Shown here in pieces: positions 7,188-18,361 of a stretch of 64,000 nt of DNA. Both the position numbers and the translations under genes were made by a program. The first letter of the stretch is position 1; the number at the start of each line of letters is the position of its first letter. A model generated the notes under the pieces. It saw only the letters and a list, made by a program, of their open reading frames with translations. It had not been told where the DNA came from and searched no databases. Location of the stretch: positions 4,898,001-4,962,000 of the forward strand of contig NZ_AP022588.1 of NCBI RefSeq assembly GCF_010731735.1. The letters run 5' to 3'. Source of the stretch: Mycolicibacterium sediminis (GTDB lineage Bacteria; Actinomycetota; Actinomycetes; Mycobacteriales; Mycobacteriaceae).

Positions 7188-8942
7188 TCAGGGCCGCATC
7201 TCGTAGGCGCCGTCGTACGCGCGCACCCGCTGCCACACCCGATCGAACCGTTCCGGATCCGGTACGGGCTTGCGGATGGCGCCCAGTGCCCACTCCTGCT
7301 GCGCGGGCGTCGAGGTCGGCTTGCCCTGCAGCGCAACGGCATACGCGCTGAAGTCGCGGACCTGGAAGTCGAAGATCGCATCGACGATGTCGTCGTCGAG
7401 GCCAGTCAGCTCCGCCTGCTCCAGGATCAGCTGCCCGTACACGATGAGGGAGAACAGATGCCCGACGTCGAGCATGAAGTCGAGGTCCTTGACCTGTGCC
7501 GCATCGGGTGCCGCGGTGACGAGCAACTCGCGGAAGGCGGTGGCCTGGTCGTAGAAGACGGCGACGTTCGGGACGTGGGCGTGCGCCTCGTATGCCGGTG
7601 TCCAGTCGGCGAACTGAACCTGACCGGCACCGCGGGTGGGGCCCTGCTGCCAGAAGAACGTGTCGTCGGCGGCCTCGTTGCGGGTCGGGATCGCCGGGTA
7701 CTCACGGGGATTGAGCATGTAGTTCGGCATGAACTTCAGCACCAGACCGACGTTGACGTGGACGGTGCCCTCCAGGCGCGGCAGGCAGCCGATGAGCTGG
7801 GCCACCTCGCGGAACATGGTGTTCTTCTCGTAGCCCTTCGCGGCGATCACGTCGTGCAGTGACCGCATCACCGTCTCGCCCTCCATGGTGACCTTGGCCT
7901 TGGTCATGGGGTTGAACAGGAGGTACCGCCGGTCCTGCAGGCTGGCGCTGCGGAAGTAGTCGACCGCACGCCTGCTGAACGCCTTCATCGCCACCATGCG
8001 GGCGTAGGCGTCGACGAAGTTCACCCGGACGTGGCCGAAGTCGGTGACCGGGTTGCCGTACAGAATCCGGTTCTGCGCGTGCGTGATGGCCTCGTAGAAG
8101 GCGTGTTCGGTCATGCCGATCGACGACGAGCACAGGTTGAACTTGCCGACGTTGACCGTGTTCAGCGCGGCGCTGAACGCCTCGACGCCGGTGTGCAGGA
8201 TGTCCTCCGCGCGCACGGGGTAGTTCTCCAGCCGGAACGTGCTGACGTAGATCTGCATGTGCACGACGTTGTCGATCAGGTGGTAGCCCTCGTGGCGGCT
8301 GTCGGCGGCGAAGAAGACGTACCCGTCCTGGCCCTCCACGTCGCCGCGCCTGCCGAACACCGACACCAGGCTCGCCACGTTGCCGTTGCCGATGTAGTAC
8401 TTCTCCCCCGACGCCCGGTACAGGATGCCGTCGGCCCGATCCTCCTCACTGGCGGGCGTGAGGATCATGTCGGTGCTGTAGACGTCGGCGCCGTGCTCGC
8501 GCTCGCTCAGTCCGAACGCCATCACCTCACCGGCTTCGAGGTCGTCGGCGGCGCGCAGTTTGGCGTCCTTGTTCTCGCTCTGCCACACCGGTCCGAGCCC
8601 GAGGATCGTGACCTGCTCGGTGTACCAGTAGGTCAGGCCGTAGAAGCCGAGGATCTCCGCGAGTGCGGCGTTGCGGGCGCCGTCCCACCGCTTGTCGGGG
8701 TTGCCGTCGGCGAACTCCGACGGGGTCAGGAAGGTCGCGAACAGCTTCTCCCGCTTGACGAACTCGACGAAGTCGGCCGGCCACTGCGCCTTGAGGTCGT
8801 CGTCGAGGATGCGCTTCTTGCCCTGGCCCTCGAAGAAGTCGATCGTGGCCCGCAGCAGGCGGCGGGTCTCGGCGTCGAACTCGCTGGGGTCGTAGGTGTT
8901 GGGGTTGAAGAGCAACCCGTCGGTCTGCGGTGCGGCGGTCAT
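7188..8942 (-). CDS. Acyl-CoA dehydrogenase (large, FadE type)
   Basis: 584-residue flavoprotein of the acyl-CoA dehydrogenase family; members oxidise acyl-CoA to enoyl-CoA with FAD, feeding electron-transfer flavoprotein. Middle-domain motif MAFGLSEREHGADVYSTDM near 141-159 corresponds to the family's TEP-type FAD/acyl-binding loop. The helical C-terminal half contains the FNLCSSSIGMTEHAFYEAI region near 267-285, where the first C-terminal helices normally sit. Longer than classical 380-residue FadE proteins; it belongs to the about 580-620-residue mycobacterial subgroup with an extra C-terminal domain. Last gene of a minus-strand run, 10 bp after the Hsp70-like gene. Chain-length specificity cannot be read from the sequence. 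Confidence 0.85.
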   Translation of the reverse strand: MTAAPQTDGLLFNPNTYDPSEFDAETRRLLRATIDFFEGQGKKRILDDDLKAQWPADFVEFVKREKLFATFLTPSEFADGNPDKRWDGARNAALAEILGFYGLTYWYTEQVTILGLGPVWQSENKDAKLRAADDLEAGEVMAFGLSEREHGADVYSTDMILTPASEEDRADGILYRASGEKYYIGNGNVASLVSVFGRRGDVEGQDGYVFFAADSRHEGYHLIDNVVHMQIYVSTFRLENYPVRAEDILHTGVEAFSAALNTVNVGKFNLCSSSIGMTEHAFYEAITHAQNRILYGNPVTDFGHVRVNFVDAYARMVAMKAFSRRAVDYFRSASLQDRRYLLFNPMTKAKVTMEGETVMRSLHDVIAAKGYEKNTMFREVAQLIGCLPRLEGTVHVNVGLVLKFMPNYMLNPREYPAIPTRNEAADDTFFWQQGPTRGAGQVQFADWTPAYEAHAHVPNVAVFYDQATAFRELLVTAAPDAAQVKDLDFMLDVGHLFSLIVYGQLILEQAELTGLDDDIVDAIFDFQVRDFSAYAVALQGKPTSTPAQQEWALGAIRKPVPDPERFDRVWQRVRAYDGAYEMRP

Positions 8943-8952
8943 GGCTCCGAGA

Positions 8953-10677
8953 CTAGGGCTGCTGCGGCTGGAACGGTGACGGAACGAACGGCAGGCCGGG
9001 AATGGTCTGGTAGGGCAGGGTCGGGATGACCGGCGGCCGGGTGCTGGACGACGGCGGGGGTGCGTCGGTGGTCGTCGCCGGTGGCGGGGGCGCCTCGGTG
9101 GTCGCGGGCGGCGGCGGGGGCGCCTCGGTGGACGGCGGCGGGGCCTGGGTCGGCACCGGGGGCGGCGGTGCCTGCTCGGTCACGATCGCCGGCGGTGCCG
9201 GCGCGGGGGCCTCGACCGTTCCCGGCGCGGGTTCGGGCGCGGGTGCCGGTTGAGAGGGCTCGTTTCCCGGGGCGGACGACGTGGCGGGAACGGTGGTCTC
9301 GGTGGGGGCGGTCGACTCGTCGTCGTCACCGAGGACGACGACGAGCGCCACGGCGATGACCGCCAGGACCACGGCGAGCCCTGCCGCCATCGCGACGACG
9401 GGGCTGCGGTGCCAGGGCACCGGCCGGCGCTCGACGGGCTCGGGTTCGGCGAACGCCACCTGGGGCCGCGCGTCGCCGGCCTCGGCCTCGGGGTCGTAGT
9501 CGGGCCCGGGTATCACGTCCGGGATGTCGTCGTCGGCCTCCGACCAGGCGAGTGCCGGTGCCGAGCCGCCGACCGTGGGAGCGGCCGCCGCCGCAGGTGC
9601 CAGGCCGGTCGGTGCGGACGCCGCCGCCACCACGGCTGCGGCGGGTGCCACCGACGTGGGACCGTCGACGACCGTCGCCCTCGCGGCGCTCGTGCCCGCC
9701 CCGATGGCGGCCGACAACTCCGGGTGGCGAGCCACGACGATGGGGACCCGGAAGTGCTCGGAGAGAGTCGTCGTGACCAGCGGGGTGCGGGCCAGACCGC
9801 CGACGGTCACGACCGCGGCGAGGTCGGCGCCACGAACGCCGTTGCGCGCCAACACGTCACCCAGCTCGGCGGCGAAGCCGGCGAGGGGTCCCCGCATGGT
9901 CTCGTCGAGTTCGGGGCGCGTGAGACGGATCTCGCCACCGGGACCGGGAAGCGAGGTCACGGCGTTCGCCGACAGACGCTCCCGGGCCGAGCGGCATTCG
10001 GCGCGCAGGCGTGCCAGCGAGCCGATGGCCGACGTGCCGGTCAGGTCGGGGGCCGAGGACAGCTCCGCGATCACGTGGCGCAGCAGGGCCTGATCGACGA
10101 GGTCGCCCGAGAGGTCTAGATGGCGCGTGGTCGGGGCGATCGGGGTGAAGTCGGCCGCCGCGTCGACCAGCGTGATGCCGGTGCCGGTGCCGCCGAGGTC
10201 GCACAGCGCGATGACGCCGCGGGTCGGGACGCCGGGGTCCTGCCGGACGGCGACCAGCGCTGCCCTCGCGTCCGGGATCAGCTGCACCGGCGCGCGGAAC
10301 TCGGGCACCGCGGACACCGCCCCTCGCAGCGCCTCGACCGCAGTCGGCCGCCAGTGCGCCGGGTAGGCGATGCCGACGGGCGCGCCGGACGGTCCCAGCG
10401 CGAGCAGCATCGCGCGCAGGGCGTCCGCCAGCACGACCTCGGCGCGGTGGGAGGACCCGTCGGACGCCACGAGGGCGACCGGGTCGCCGACCCTGTCCAC
10501 GAAGTCGGTGAGCACCAGTCCGCGTTCGACGAGCCTCGGATTCTCCGACGGCACGCCGACCTCGGACGGCCGGTGTCCGTAGGACGTCAGGACGGCGGTC
10601 CGGCGGACGGCCGCGCGACCGACGGACACGGCCGTCAGGAAGCCGGCGCCTACCGATAGCCCTCGTCCGTCCGTCAC
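8953..10677 (-). CDS. Membrane-anchored Hsp70/actin-fold protein with Pro-rich tail
   Basis: 574 residues. Residues 1 to about 335 form an Hsp70-type actin-fold ATPase: SVGAGFLTAVSVG at the N-terminus (phosphate-1 loop position), ALCDLGGTGTGITLVD near 175-190 (phosphate-2) and VVTVGGLARTPLV near 288-300 (adenosine motif). The usual peptide-binding domain is absent. Instead there is an Ala-rich linker, one membrane helix at about 427-449 (VVAMAAGLAVVLAVIAVALV) and an about 125-residue Pro/Ala/Thr tail with repeated EAPPPP/TTEAPPP units. ATPase inside and tail outside is the expected topology. It follows the DapB-like gene by 1 bp. Role unknown; similar actinobacterial proteins are annotated as Hsp70 family. 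Confidence 0.75.
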   Translation of the reverse strand: MTDGRGLSVGAGFLTAVSVGRAAVRRTAVLTSYGHRPSEVGVPSENPRLVERGLVLTDFVDRVGDPVALVASDGSSHRAEVVLADALRAMLLALGPSGAPVGIAYPAHWRPTAVEALRGAVSAVPEFRAPVQLIPDARAALVAVRQDPGVPTRGVIALCDLGGTGTGITLVDAAADFTPIAPTTRHLDLSGDLVDQALLRHVIAELSSAPDLTGTSAIGSLARLRAECRSARERLSANAVTSLPGPGGEIRLTRPELDETMRGPLAGFAAELGDVLARNGVRGADLAAVVTVGGLARTPLVTTTLSEHFRVPIVVARHPELSAAIGAGTSAARATVVDGPTSVAPAAAVVAAASAPTGLAPAAAAAPTVGGSAPALAWSEADDDIPDVIPGPDYDPEAEAGDARPQVAFAEPEPVERRPVPWHRSPVVAMAAGLAVVLAVIAVALVVVLGDDDESTAPTETTVPATSSAPGNEPSQPAPAPEPAPGTVEAPAPAPPAIVTEQAPPPPVPTQAPPPSTEAPPPPPATTEAPPPPATTTDAPPPSSSTRPPVIPTLPYQTIPGLPFVPSPFQPQQP

Positions 10678-10678
10678 G

Positions 10679-11749
10679 TCAACGAATTGTGCCCGCTCCC
10701 GCGATGAGGGGCAGATCCAGTGCCGTCACCCAGCCCGGGGGCAGGTCGTTGACGGCGGGGACGGCGTTCAGTGCGCGCAGCCCGGTGGCGAGGCAACCGG
10801 CGGCTGCGGCGTCACGCCCGGAGCCGTCGGTGAACCGGAACTTCGTCTCCTGGGAGATGCTCGGGCTGCCCTCGACGTCCACCCGGTAGACGTCGTCGTC
10901 GTTGCCCGTCGGCCAGTCCGGGGCGGACCCCACGCCGACCCGGTTCACGTGCTCGAGCACGATCCTCGGCTCGCCCTGGAACACCCCGTTGATGGTGAAG
11001 CGCACGGCGGCGACGTTGCCCGGTGGGATCACGCCCTTGGCGGTCGTGATCTCGACCGGGGTCACCCACTTGTCCCAGGTGGTGGTGATCTCGTCGAGTT
11101 CGATGCCGGCGGCGTGCGCGATCATGGGGACCGTCGCGCCCCAGGCGAAGACCAGGATGTCGGGGTTCTCCAGCAGTGGTCGGTGCTCGGGGGGCTTGCC
11201 GATCCCCATCTCGAATTCGTAGTCGCCCTCGTAGTTGGTGTAGTCGAGCAACTCCGACGCGCGCACGCTGCGCACCTCGCCGCACAGCCCCATCAGCGTC
11301 ATCGGGAACAGGTCGTTGGCGAACCCGGGGTCGATGCCGGTGGTGAAGCACGACGACTGGCCGGCCTCACAGGCCTGCGTGACCGGTTCGATCCAGTTCG
11401 GTGGGTTCAGCGACATCGCGGGCCACACCCACGGGGTCATCGATGTCGAGCACACGTCGATGCCCGCGCGCAGGAACCGCGTGATGAGCGAGATGTTGTC
11501 GTCGGCCTGCGCGGCCGTGGGGCCGTAGTGGACGAGCGCGTCGGGCTTGAGCGCGATCAGGGCGTCGACGTCGTCGGTGGCCGCGAGGCCCACCGGGTCG
11601 AGACCACAGATCTCGCCGACGTCCCTGCCGACCTTCTCCGGATTGCTGACGCCCACCCCGACGAGTTCGAAGACGGGGTGTCGCACGATCTCGGCGATCA
11701 CCATCTTGCCCACGAAACCCGTTCCCCACACCACGACTCGCTTGGTCAT
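10679..11749 (-). CDS. DapB-like NAD(P)H-dependent dehydrogenase
   Basis: 356-residue oxidoreductase of the dihydrodipicolinate reductase-like superfamily common in mycobacteria. The N-terminal Rossmann motif VVVWGTGFVGKMVI is at 4-17, and the DapB-like central region includes HYGPTAAQADDN near 94-105 and CSTSMTPWVWP near 120-130. Such proteins are annotated as 2,4-diaminopentanoate dehydrogenase-like or simply NAD(P)-binding; the true substrate in mycobacteria is unknown. It lies 6 bp after the potassium channel gene and 1 bp before the Hsp70-like gene, clearly within one transcript. No signal peptide or membrane helix. Confidence 0.75.
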   Translation of the reverse strand: MTKRVVVWGTGFVGKMVIAEIVRHPVFELVGVGVSNPEKVGRDVGEICGLDPVGLAATDDVDALIALKPDALVHYGPTAAQADDNISLITRFLRAGIDVCSTSMTPWVWPAMSLNPPNWIEPVTQACEAGQSSCFTTGIDPGFANDLFPMTLMGLCGEVRSVRASELLDYTNYEGDYEFEMGIGKPPEHRPLLENPDILVFAWGATVPMIAHAAGIELDEITTTWDKWVTPVEITTAKGVIPPGNVAAVRFTINGVFQGEPRIVLEHVNRVGVGSAPDWPTGNDDDVYRVDVEGSPSISQETKFRFTDGSGRDAAAAGCLATGLRALNAVPAVNDLPPGWVTALDLPLIAGAGTIR

Positions 11750-11755
11750 CGCTCG

Positions 11756-12538
11756 TCAGTCACCCTTCGTCGGCCGTCGATCATCGGGTTCACCATAGGA
11801 GGGGGCGGTCGGCGCCGAACGCGAAACGGCGTCGGTGAGACGCCGGATCTCGTCGCGCAGTTCGGCGATGTGCGCCGCAGTCACGGCCTGGCTGGCGGTG
11901 TCCTCCTCGGCGACGCGTTCGACGATCCACGACGCCAGCGTCGCGGTGACGACCGCCAGCAGGCTGACACCGGCCACCATGAGGGCTACTGCGATGAGAC
12001 GGCCGGCCACCGTGACGGGCACGGTGTCCCCGTATCCGACGGTCGTCACCGTGGTGAACGACCACCACAGCGCGTCGCCGAAGTTGTTGATGTGATCGTT
12101 GTGGTCCCGTTCTGCGTCCAGCATCGCCAGCGCCGCGGCGTAGATGAGCAGCACCGCCCCGCACGAGGTGAACACGGTGACCCGGCCGCGGATGGTGTGA
12201 CCGATCGCGCGCTGCAGGTAGCCGATGACGATCGTCAGGCTCAGCAGTCGCAGGGGGCGCAGCACGGGCAGGACGAGGATCACCACCTCGGGCAGGTGCC
12301 ACAGCAGCCACCTCCCCCGTGGCGATGCGAGGGACAGTCGGACGAGGAAGTCCGCCCCGAAGCAGGCCCAGATGACGATCATCGACCGGTCGAGCCAGGC
12401 GCCGGCGCTGCCGCCCGGTCTGGCGAGGACGTCGACGGAGTACAGCGCCATGAACGCCAATGCCATGACGGCGAGCCACCACTCGGTTCTGCTCTGGTAG
12501 CGCGAGAGCCGGGTGGGTTCGGCGACCGAAGACGTCAC
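11756..12538 (-). CDS. Voltage-gated-like potassium channel (Kv fold)
   Basis: 260-residue membrane protein with the six-helix cation channel arrangement. Helices are visible near 23-40 (WWLAVMALAFMALYSVDV), 48-68 and 84-98, an S4-like VLRPLRLLSLTIVIGYLQR near 92-110 carries periodic arginines, then S5 near 122-142, the pore helix with selectivity filter TVGYGD near 164-170, and S6 near 177-200. A cytosolic coiled stretch (AEEDTASQAVTAAHIAELRDE) forms the C-terminus. The filter signature makes K+ conduction very likely; few S4 charges make strong voltage sensing uncertain. Part of the minus-strand run between a small Cys-rich gene and the DapB-like gene. Confidence 0.88.
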   Translation of the reverse strand: MTSSVAEPTRLSRYQSRTEWWLAVMALAFMALYSVDVLARPGGSAGAWLDRSMIVIWACFGADFLVRLSLASPRGRWLLWHLPEVVILVLPVLRPLRLLSLTIVIGYLQRAIGHTIRGRVTVFTSCGAVLLIYAAALAMLDAERDHNDHINNFGDALWWSFTTVTTVGYGDTVPVTVAGRLIAVALMVAGVSLLAVVTATLASWIVERVAEEDTASQAVTAAHIAELRDEIRRLTDAVSRSAPTAPSYGEPDDRRPTKGD

Positions 12539-12563
12539 CGGCCGACCTTAAACCGGATGCGCC

Positions 12564-12773
12564 TCAGTACCGGGACTCCCAGACGGAGTACTCGCCGTCG
12601 GGTTCGACGGTCGCCTCGGCGGTCTGCTGGAAGCCCGGGCACCTCGCCGTGCACGTCGCGCGGTATGTCACGAGCACGTCGTCGCCGCTGAACTCCACGG
12701 GGTCACCCCAGCGGCGGAACTCGGTCGGTCCACCGCAGTGCTGACAGACGATCGGTTCGGCGCTCAGAAGCAC
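12564..12773 (-). CDS. Small Cys-rich hypothetical protein
   Basis: 69 residues from a GTG at 12773, overlapping the end of the upstream secreted-protein gene by 10 bp. CQHCGG near 10-15 and CTARCPGF near 41-48 form two Cys pairs that look like a small zinc ribbon or rubredoxin-like knuckle. The remainder is hydrophilic (DDVLVTYRATC, DGEYSVWESRY). No signal peptide. Not recognised as a named family; the paired CxxC and CxxxC plus operon position support a real gene. It precedes the potassium channel gene by 25 bp. Confidence 0.55.
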   Translation of the reverse strand: MLLSAEPIVCQHCGGPTEFRRWGDPVEFSGDDVLVTYRATCTARCPGFQQTAEATVEPDGEYSVWESRY

Positions 12774-13306
12774 CTCTTGAGGCCGCCGGGCTCGCAGTAG
12801 AGCGGGTACCGGTCGACCGGGATGGACAGCGGGCCCTTGTAGGCGAGCGTGAAGGGATAGGTGACGAGGTTGCCGAGGACCTCACCGTTGCAGGCGTCGG
12901 CATAGGACACCGATCGCGTGCCGGTCATCGTGATGTCGTCGAACTCGTAGGTCTCCATGATGGGCGCCTTGGTGACGCCGTCCGGGCAGGTCATGCCGTT
13001 CTTCTTGGTCGTCGAGAACTGCCAGACGTTGTTCGTCAACCGGGCGTCGCCGCCCGCGACGTAGGTGTTGCTGGGCGCCACGTGCAGGCGGCAGGCCACC
13101 GGCAGTTCGAGGTTGGCGCGCAGGTCGCCGACGGTGGGGACGCAACTCGGGTAGATGGTCCACTCCGCGGTGACGTCGCCCTGGGTGTAGCCGTAGACGC
13201 CCTGCATCACCTGGTCGGCCTGGGCAGGTCCCGCGAACCCGAGTGTCGCGGTCGCCGTGGCGCAGACGGCGGTGGCGGCCACGGCCAGGGCACGGGTGAT
13301 CGACAT
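12764..13306 (-). CDS. Secreted hypothetical protein
   Basis: 180-residue exported protein. The ATG at 13306 gives a clean Sec signal peptide (MSITRALAVAATAVCATATA then LGFAGPAQA, cleavage after about residue 30). The frame stays open upstream to 13519, but that part would overlap the divergent SDR gene and lacks signal-peptide features; ATG at 13351 is a possible alternative. The mature part has six cysteines, including YPSCVPT, PVACRLH, GMTCPDG, ADACNGE and the terminal YCEPGGLKRCF, consistent with disulfides in the cell envelope. Family not recognised; mycobacteria carry many such small secreted proteins. Upstream neighbour SDR is divergent, 64 bp away. Confidence 0.7.
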   Translation of the reverse strand: MSITRALAVAATAVCATATATLGFAGPAQADQVMQGVYGYTQGDVTAEWTIYPSCVPTVGDLRANLELPVACRLHVAPSNTYVAGGDARLTNNVWQFSTTKKNGMTCPDGVTKAPIMETYEFDDITMTGTRSVSYADACNGEVLGNLVTYPFTLAYKGPLSIPVDRYPLYCEPGGLKRCF

Positions 13307-13370
13307 GCGTTGCAGTATCGCAGCGATGTCGGGCAGCGTCTGCGGTTTCATTTCGTGAGATGGTTCGGTC

Positions 13371-14111
13371 ATGACTGCACTCGAGGGCAAGGTCGCCCTG
13401 ATCACCGGCGCCTCGGCCGGACTGGGTGCCGCGACCGCGGCGCTGTTCGCCGAGCGCGGCGCGTCGGTCTTCGGCATCGCCCGCGACGCCGACCGGATGG
13501 CCGACGTGTTCGCCGACATCCCGCAGGGCCGGTTCGCCTCCGTCGACGTGACCTCCTCCGCCGCGTGCAGGCGGGCCGTTCGCGACTGCGTCGACGCGTT
13601 CGGCCGGCTCGACGTCCTGGTGAACGTCGCGGGCTTCCATCAGATGCGACACACCCCGTCGACGACCGACGAGGACTGGGAGCGCGACCTCGCGGTGAAC
13701 CTCAACGGCCCGTTCTTCCTGTGCCGTGCCGCACTGCCCCACCTCCTGGAGACCGCCGGCAACATCGTCAACGTCAGCTCCATCGCCGGCGTCGAGGGCG
13801 AGGTGTACTCGGCCGGGTACTGCTCGGCCAAGCACGGCCTGGTGGGGTTGACGCGCGCGCTGGCCGTGGAGTTCACCAAGACCCAGCTGCGGGTCAACGC
13901 CGTGTGTCCGGGCGGCATGCCGACGGCCCAGACCACCGAGTTCGCCGCTCCCGAGGACGCCGACTGGGACCTCATCATGCGGATCGCCTCGCCGCGCGGC
14001 TTCATGGCGACGATCGACGTCGCCAAGACCATCGCCTTCCTCGCCAGCGACGACGCGGCGGCCGTGCACGGCGCGGTGTACCGCGTGGACAACGGCAAGG
14101 GCGCGGGCTGA
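13371..14111 (+). CDS. Short-chain dehydrogenase/reductase
   Basis: 246-residue classical SDR. The cofactor loop TGASAGLG lies at 13-20, VNVAGF near 85-90 takes the NNAG position, the catalytic serines sit in NVSSIAG near 138-144, and YCSAK near 154-158 gives the Tyr/Lys pair (YxxxK). Length and motif spacing are normal, so it should be an active NAD(P)-dependent alcohol or ketone oxidoreductase. ATG start at 13371; divergent from the secreted protein. 68 bp separate it from glgP, so read-through is possible but no functional link is evident. Substrate unknown. Confidence 0.85.
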   Translation: MTALEGKVALITGASAGLGAATAALFAERGASVFGIARDADRMADVFADIPQGRFASVDVTSSAACRRAVRDCVDAFGRLDVLVNVAGFHQMRHTPSTTDEDWERDLAVNLNGPFFLCRAALPHLLETAGNIVNVSSIAGVEGEVYSAGYCSAKHGLVGLTRALAVEFTKTQLRVNAVCPGGMPTAQTTEFAAPEDADWDLIMRIASPRGFMATIDVAKTIAFLASDDAAAVHGAVYRVDNGKGAG

Positions 14112-14179
14112 CCTTCGAGTTCACCTCGCCGTCGCCTGTTCGGCCTGCCGAGTGCACGGATCACTGCCACAATCGCGCG

Positions 14180-16674
<2,495 letters not shown>

Positions 16675-16678
<4 letters not shown>

Positions 16679-17610
16679 AGCGCGCCGATCACCTCGGCTG
16701 CCAGGAGGTCCAGCGTCCGGTCCGACGCCCGGTCGTGGGTGAACAGCACGATCTGCCCGAAGCCCATCGCCGCCAGTTCGCGGATGCGGTCCACGACCAG
16801 GTTCGGCGTGCCCACCAGGCCGCCGTCCCGCAGACCGAATCCCGGTCCACCGAAGCGTTTCTCGGCGAGGGCGCGCACTCCGGGGAGCGCGGCGTCGTCG
16901 GGTGCGAGCGCCATGACGGCCTCGACCGAGAGCACGATCTCACCTGCGTCGCGGCCGACGTCCGCACACGCCGACCGGAGGAGGTCGACCCGACGTTCGA
17001 GGTCGTCGAGCGCGTAGGTGGGGACGTTCCACACGTCGGCGTAGCGCGCGACCAGCGGCAGGGTGTACTTCTCGCCCACCCCGCCGACGACGATGGGCGG
17101 CCTCGGCGTCTGCACCGGGCCGGGCACGATGGGCAGGTCCCGCACGCGGTGATGCCGGCCCTCGAAGTCGACGACCCCGTCGGCGAACGCGCGGGTCAGG
17201 ATCTCCAGCGTCTCGCCGAGTCGTTCGGACCGTTCGCGCAACGTGCCCCACGGCAGGCCCATCCGGTCGTGCTCGTCGGCGATCGACCCGCTGCCGAGGC
17301 CGATGGCGAGCCGACCTCCGGAGATCTGATCGAGTGTCGTGACCATCTTGGCGAGTACCGCGGGATGCCGGAACTGGTTGCACAGCACCATGTGTCCTAC
17401 CCGCAGCCGGCTCGTCTTCGCGAGCAGCGCCGTGGCGAGCGTCCAGGCCTCCAGCGACGGGACGTCGGGCGCCCCCGGTCCGTACATGTGGTCGTAGAGC
17501 CACAGCGACCCGATGCCGAGTTCCTCACATCGCGTCGCGCGGTGCAGCAGGTCGTCGTAGGTGAGGCCGATCTGCGGGACGTAGACGCCGACGTCGGGTG
17601 CGGCGGTCAC
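16675..17610 (-). CDS. LLM-class (F420-dependent-type) oxidoreductase
   Basis: 311-residue luciferase-like monooxygenase-family protein, TIM-barrel fold. The start region VGVYVPQIGLTYDDLLHRA, then GIGSLWLYDHM near 38-48, RLRVGHMVLCNQFRHPA near 75-91, ISGGRLAIGLGSG near 102-114 and PIVVGGVGEKY near 175-185 are the family's conserved strands. In mycobacteria most such proteins use F420. A GTG at 17610 overlaps the tetR stop (GTGA); the frame further upstream reads through tetR and is not coding. The coupling to a TetR repressor and a divergent P450 suggests a small xenobiotic or lipid oxidation module (inference). Confidence 0.82.
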
Positions 17611-18227
17611 CGGGCCTCGATGCCGCGCCAGAACTGGGCCACGAAGGCGTCGAGCATGAACGCGCGCACCCTGCTCGAGCGTTGCGTCGTGGTGAGCAGT
17701 GCGTACAGGCCGAGGAGGAAGAACATCGCGGACAGGCTCGCCTCGACCGAGGGGTCCACCTCGCCGCGATCGCGGGCGGCCTCGATCCGATCGACGAGCA
17801 CGACGATGATCTCGTGGTCGCTCCACTCGTCGTCGGGCGGTCTCGACGGCGAGAAGTGCACGGCCAGAACGTCCTTGAACAACCGGGGTCCCAGCCGGCG
17901 TTCCGCCGCCACCACCACCCGGACCACCTCGGCGAGCATGTCCGGCAGCACCTCGGACGTTCGGGTGAACCGCGTCATCTCGGCGGCGATCCGCTTCTCC
18001 TCGCGGCGTTCGAGTTCGAGGAGCACGTGCTCCTTGGACGGGAAGTGGAAGTAGAAGGTGCCCCGCGCGACGCCCGCCGCGGTGACGATCGCACCGATGT
18101 CGGCGTCGGCCATGCCCGCCCGCTTGAACTCGGCGATGGCCGCAGCGAAGACGCGCTCGTACGTCTGGCGGCGCTGCACCTCGGCGGCCCTGGGCCGGAG
18201 GCCGCCCGTGGGCACCGATCGCGTCAC
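17607..18227 (-). CDS. TetR-family transcriptional repressor
   Basis: 206-residue regulator. The helix-turn-helix lies near residues 36-66 (IGAIVTAAGVARGTFYFHFP then SKEHVLLELE), the classic TetR recognition sequence with TFYFHF. A C-terminal all-helical ligand-binding domain follows. GTG start at 18227: the only nearby ATG (18235) hits a stop after three codons. It is translationally coupled to the LLM gene. It faces the P450 gene across 134 bp that carry three CTGAC-N4-GTCAG-type palindromes, so it very likely represses itself and the P450. The ligand is unknown. Confidence 0.88.
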   Translation of the reverse strand: MTRSVPTGGLRPRAAEVQRRQTYERVFAAAIAEFKRAGMADADIGAIVTAAGVARGTFYFHFPSKEHVLLELERREEKRIAAEMTRFTRTSEVLPDMLAEVVRVVVAAERRLGPRLFKDVLAVHFSPSRPPDDEWSDHEIIVVLVDRIEAARDRGEVDPSVEASLSAMFFLLGLYALLTTTQRSSRVRAFMLDAFVAQFWRGIEAR

Positions 18228-18270
18228 CCGGTCATTGTCACACCCGTGCGCACCGCGCGGTCAAGTGTGC

Positions 18271-18326
18271 CTGACGTTCGTCAGCGCACCATTGACATTC
18301 GTCAGCGCTGCACTGACAGTTGTCAG
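18271..18326. promoter_or_regulatory. Three tandem TetR-type operators, 21-bp period
   Basis: Palindromes CTGACGTTCGTCAG (18271-18284), TTGACATTCGTCAG (18292-18305) and CTGACAGTTGTCAG (18313-18326). The first and third have perfect 5-bp arms around 4 bp, and the second has one mismatch. Starts are exactly 21 bp apart, two helical turns, so all three bound dimers would face the same side. The second site contains a TTGACA hexamer that can serve as the -35 for the P450 gene at 18362. A -35-like TTGACC on the minus strand at 18259-18264 lies just outside the first site, pointing to tetR with its GTG near the expected transcription start. Confidence 0.75.
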
Positions 18327-18361
18327 TGCAGCGTCAGCCACCGGAAGCGAGAACTCTCCCC

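Noticed and set aside
8953..9300. Apparent DNA repeat (GGTGGCGGGGGCGCCTCGGT-like units)
   Set aside because: Explained by the Pro-rich coding tail of the Hsp70-like protein; not a separate element.
13082..14179. Upstream extension of the glgP reading frame
   Set aside because: It overlaps the intact SDR gene in another frame and encodes Arg-rich noise; glgP starts at GTG 14180.
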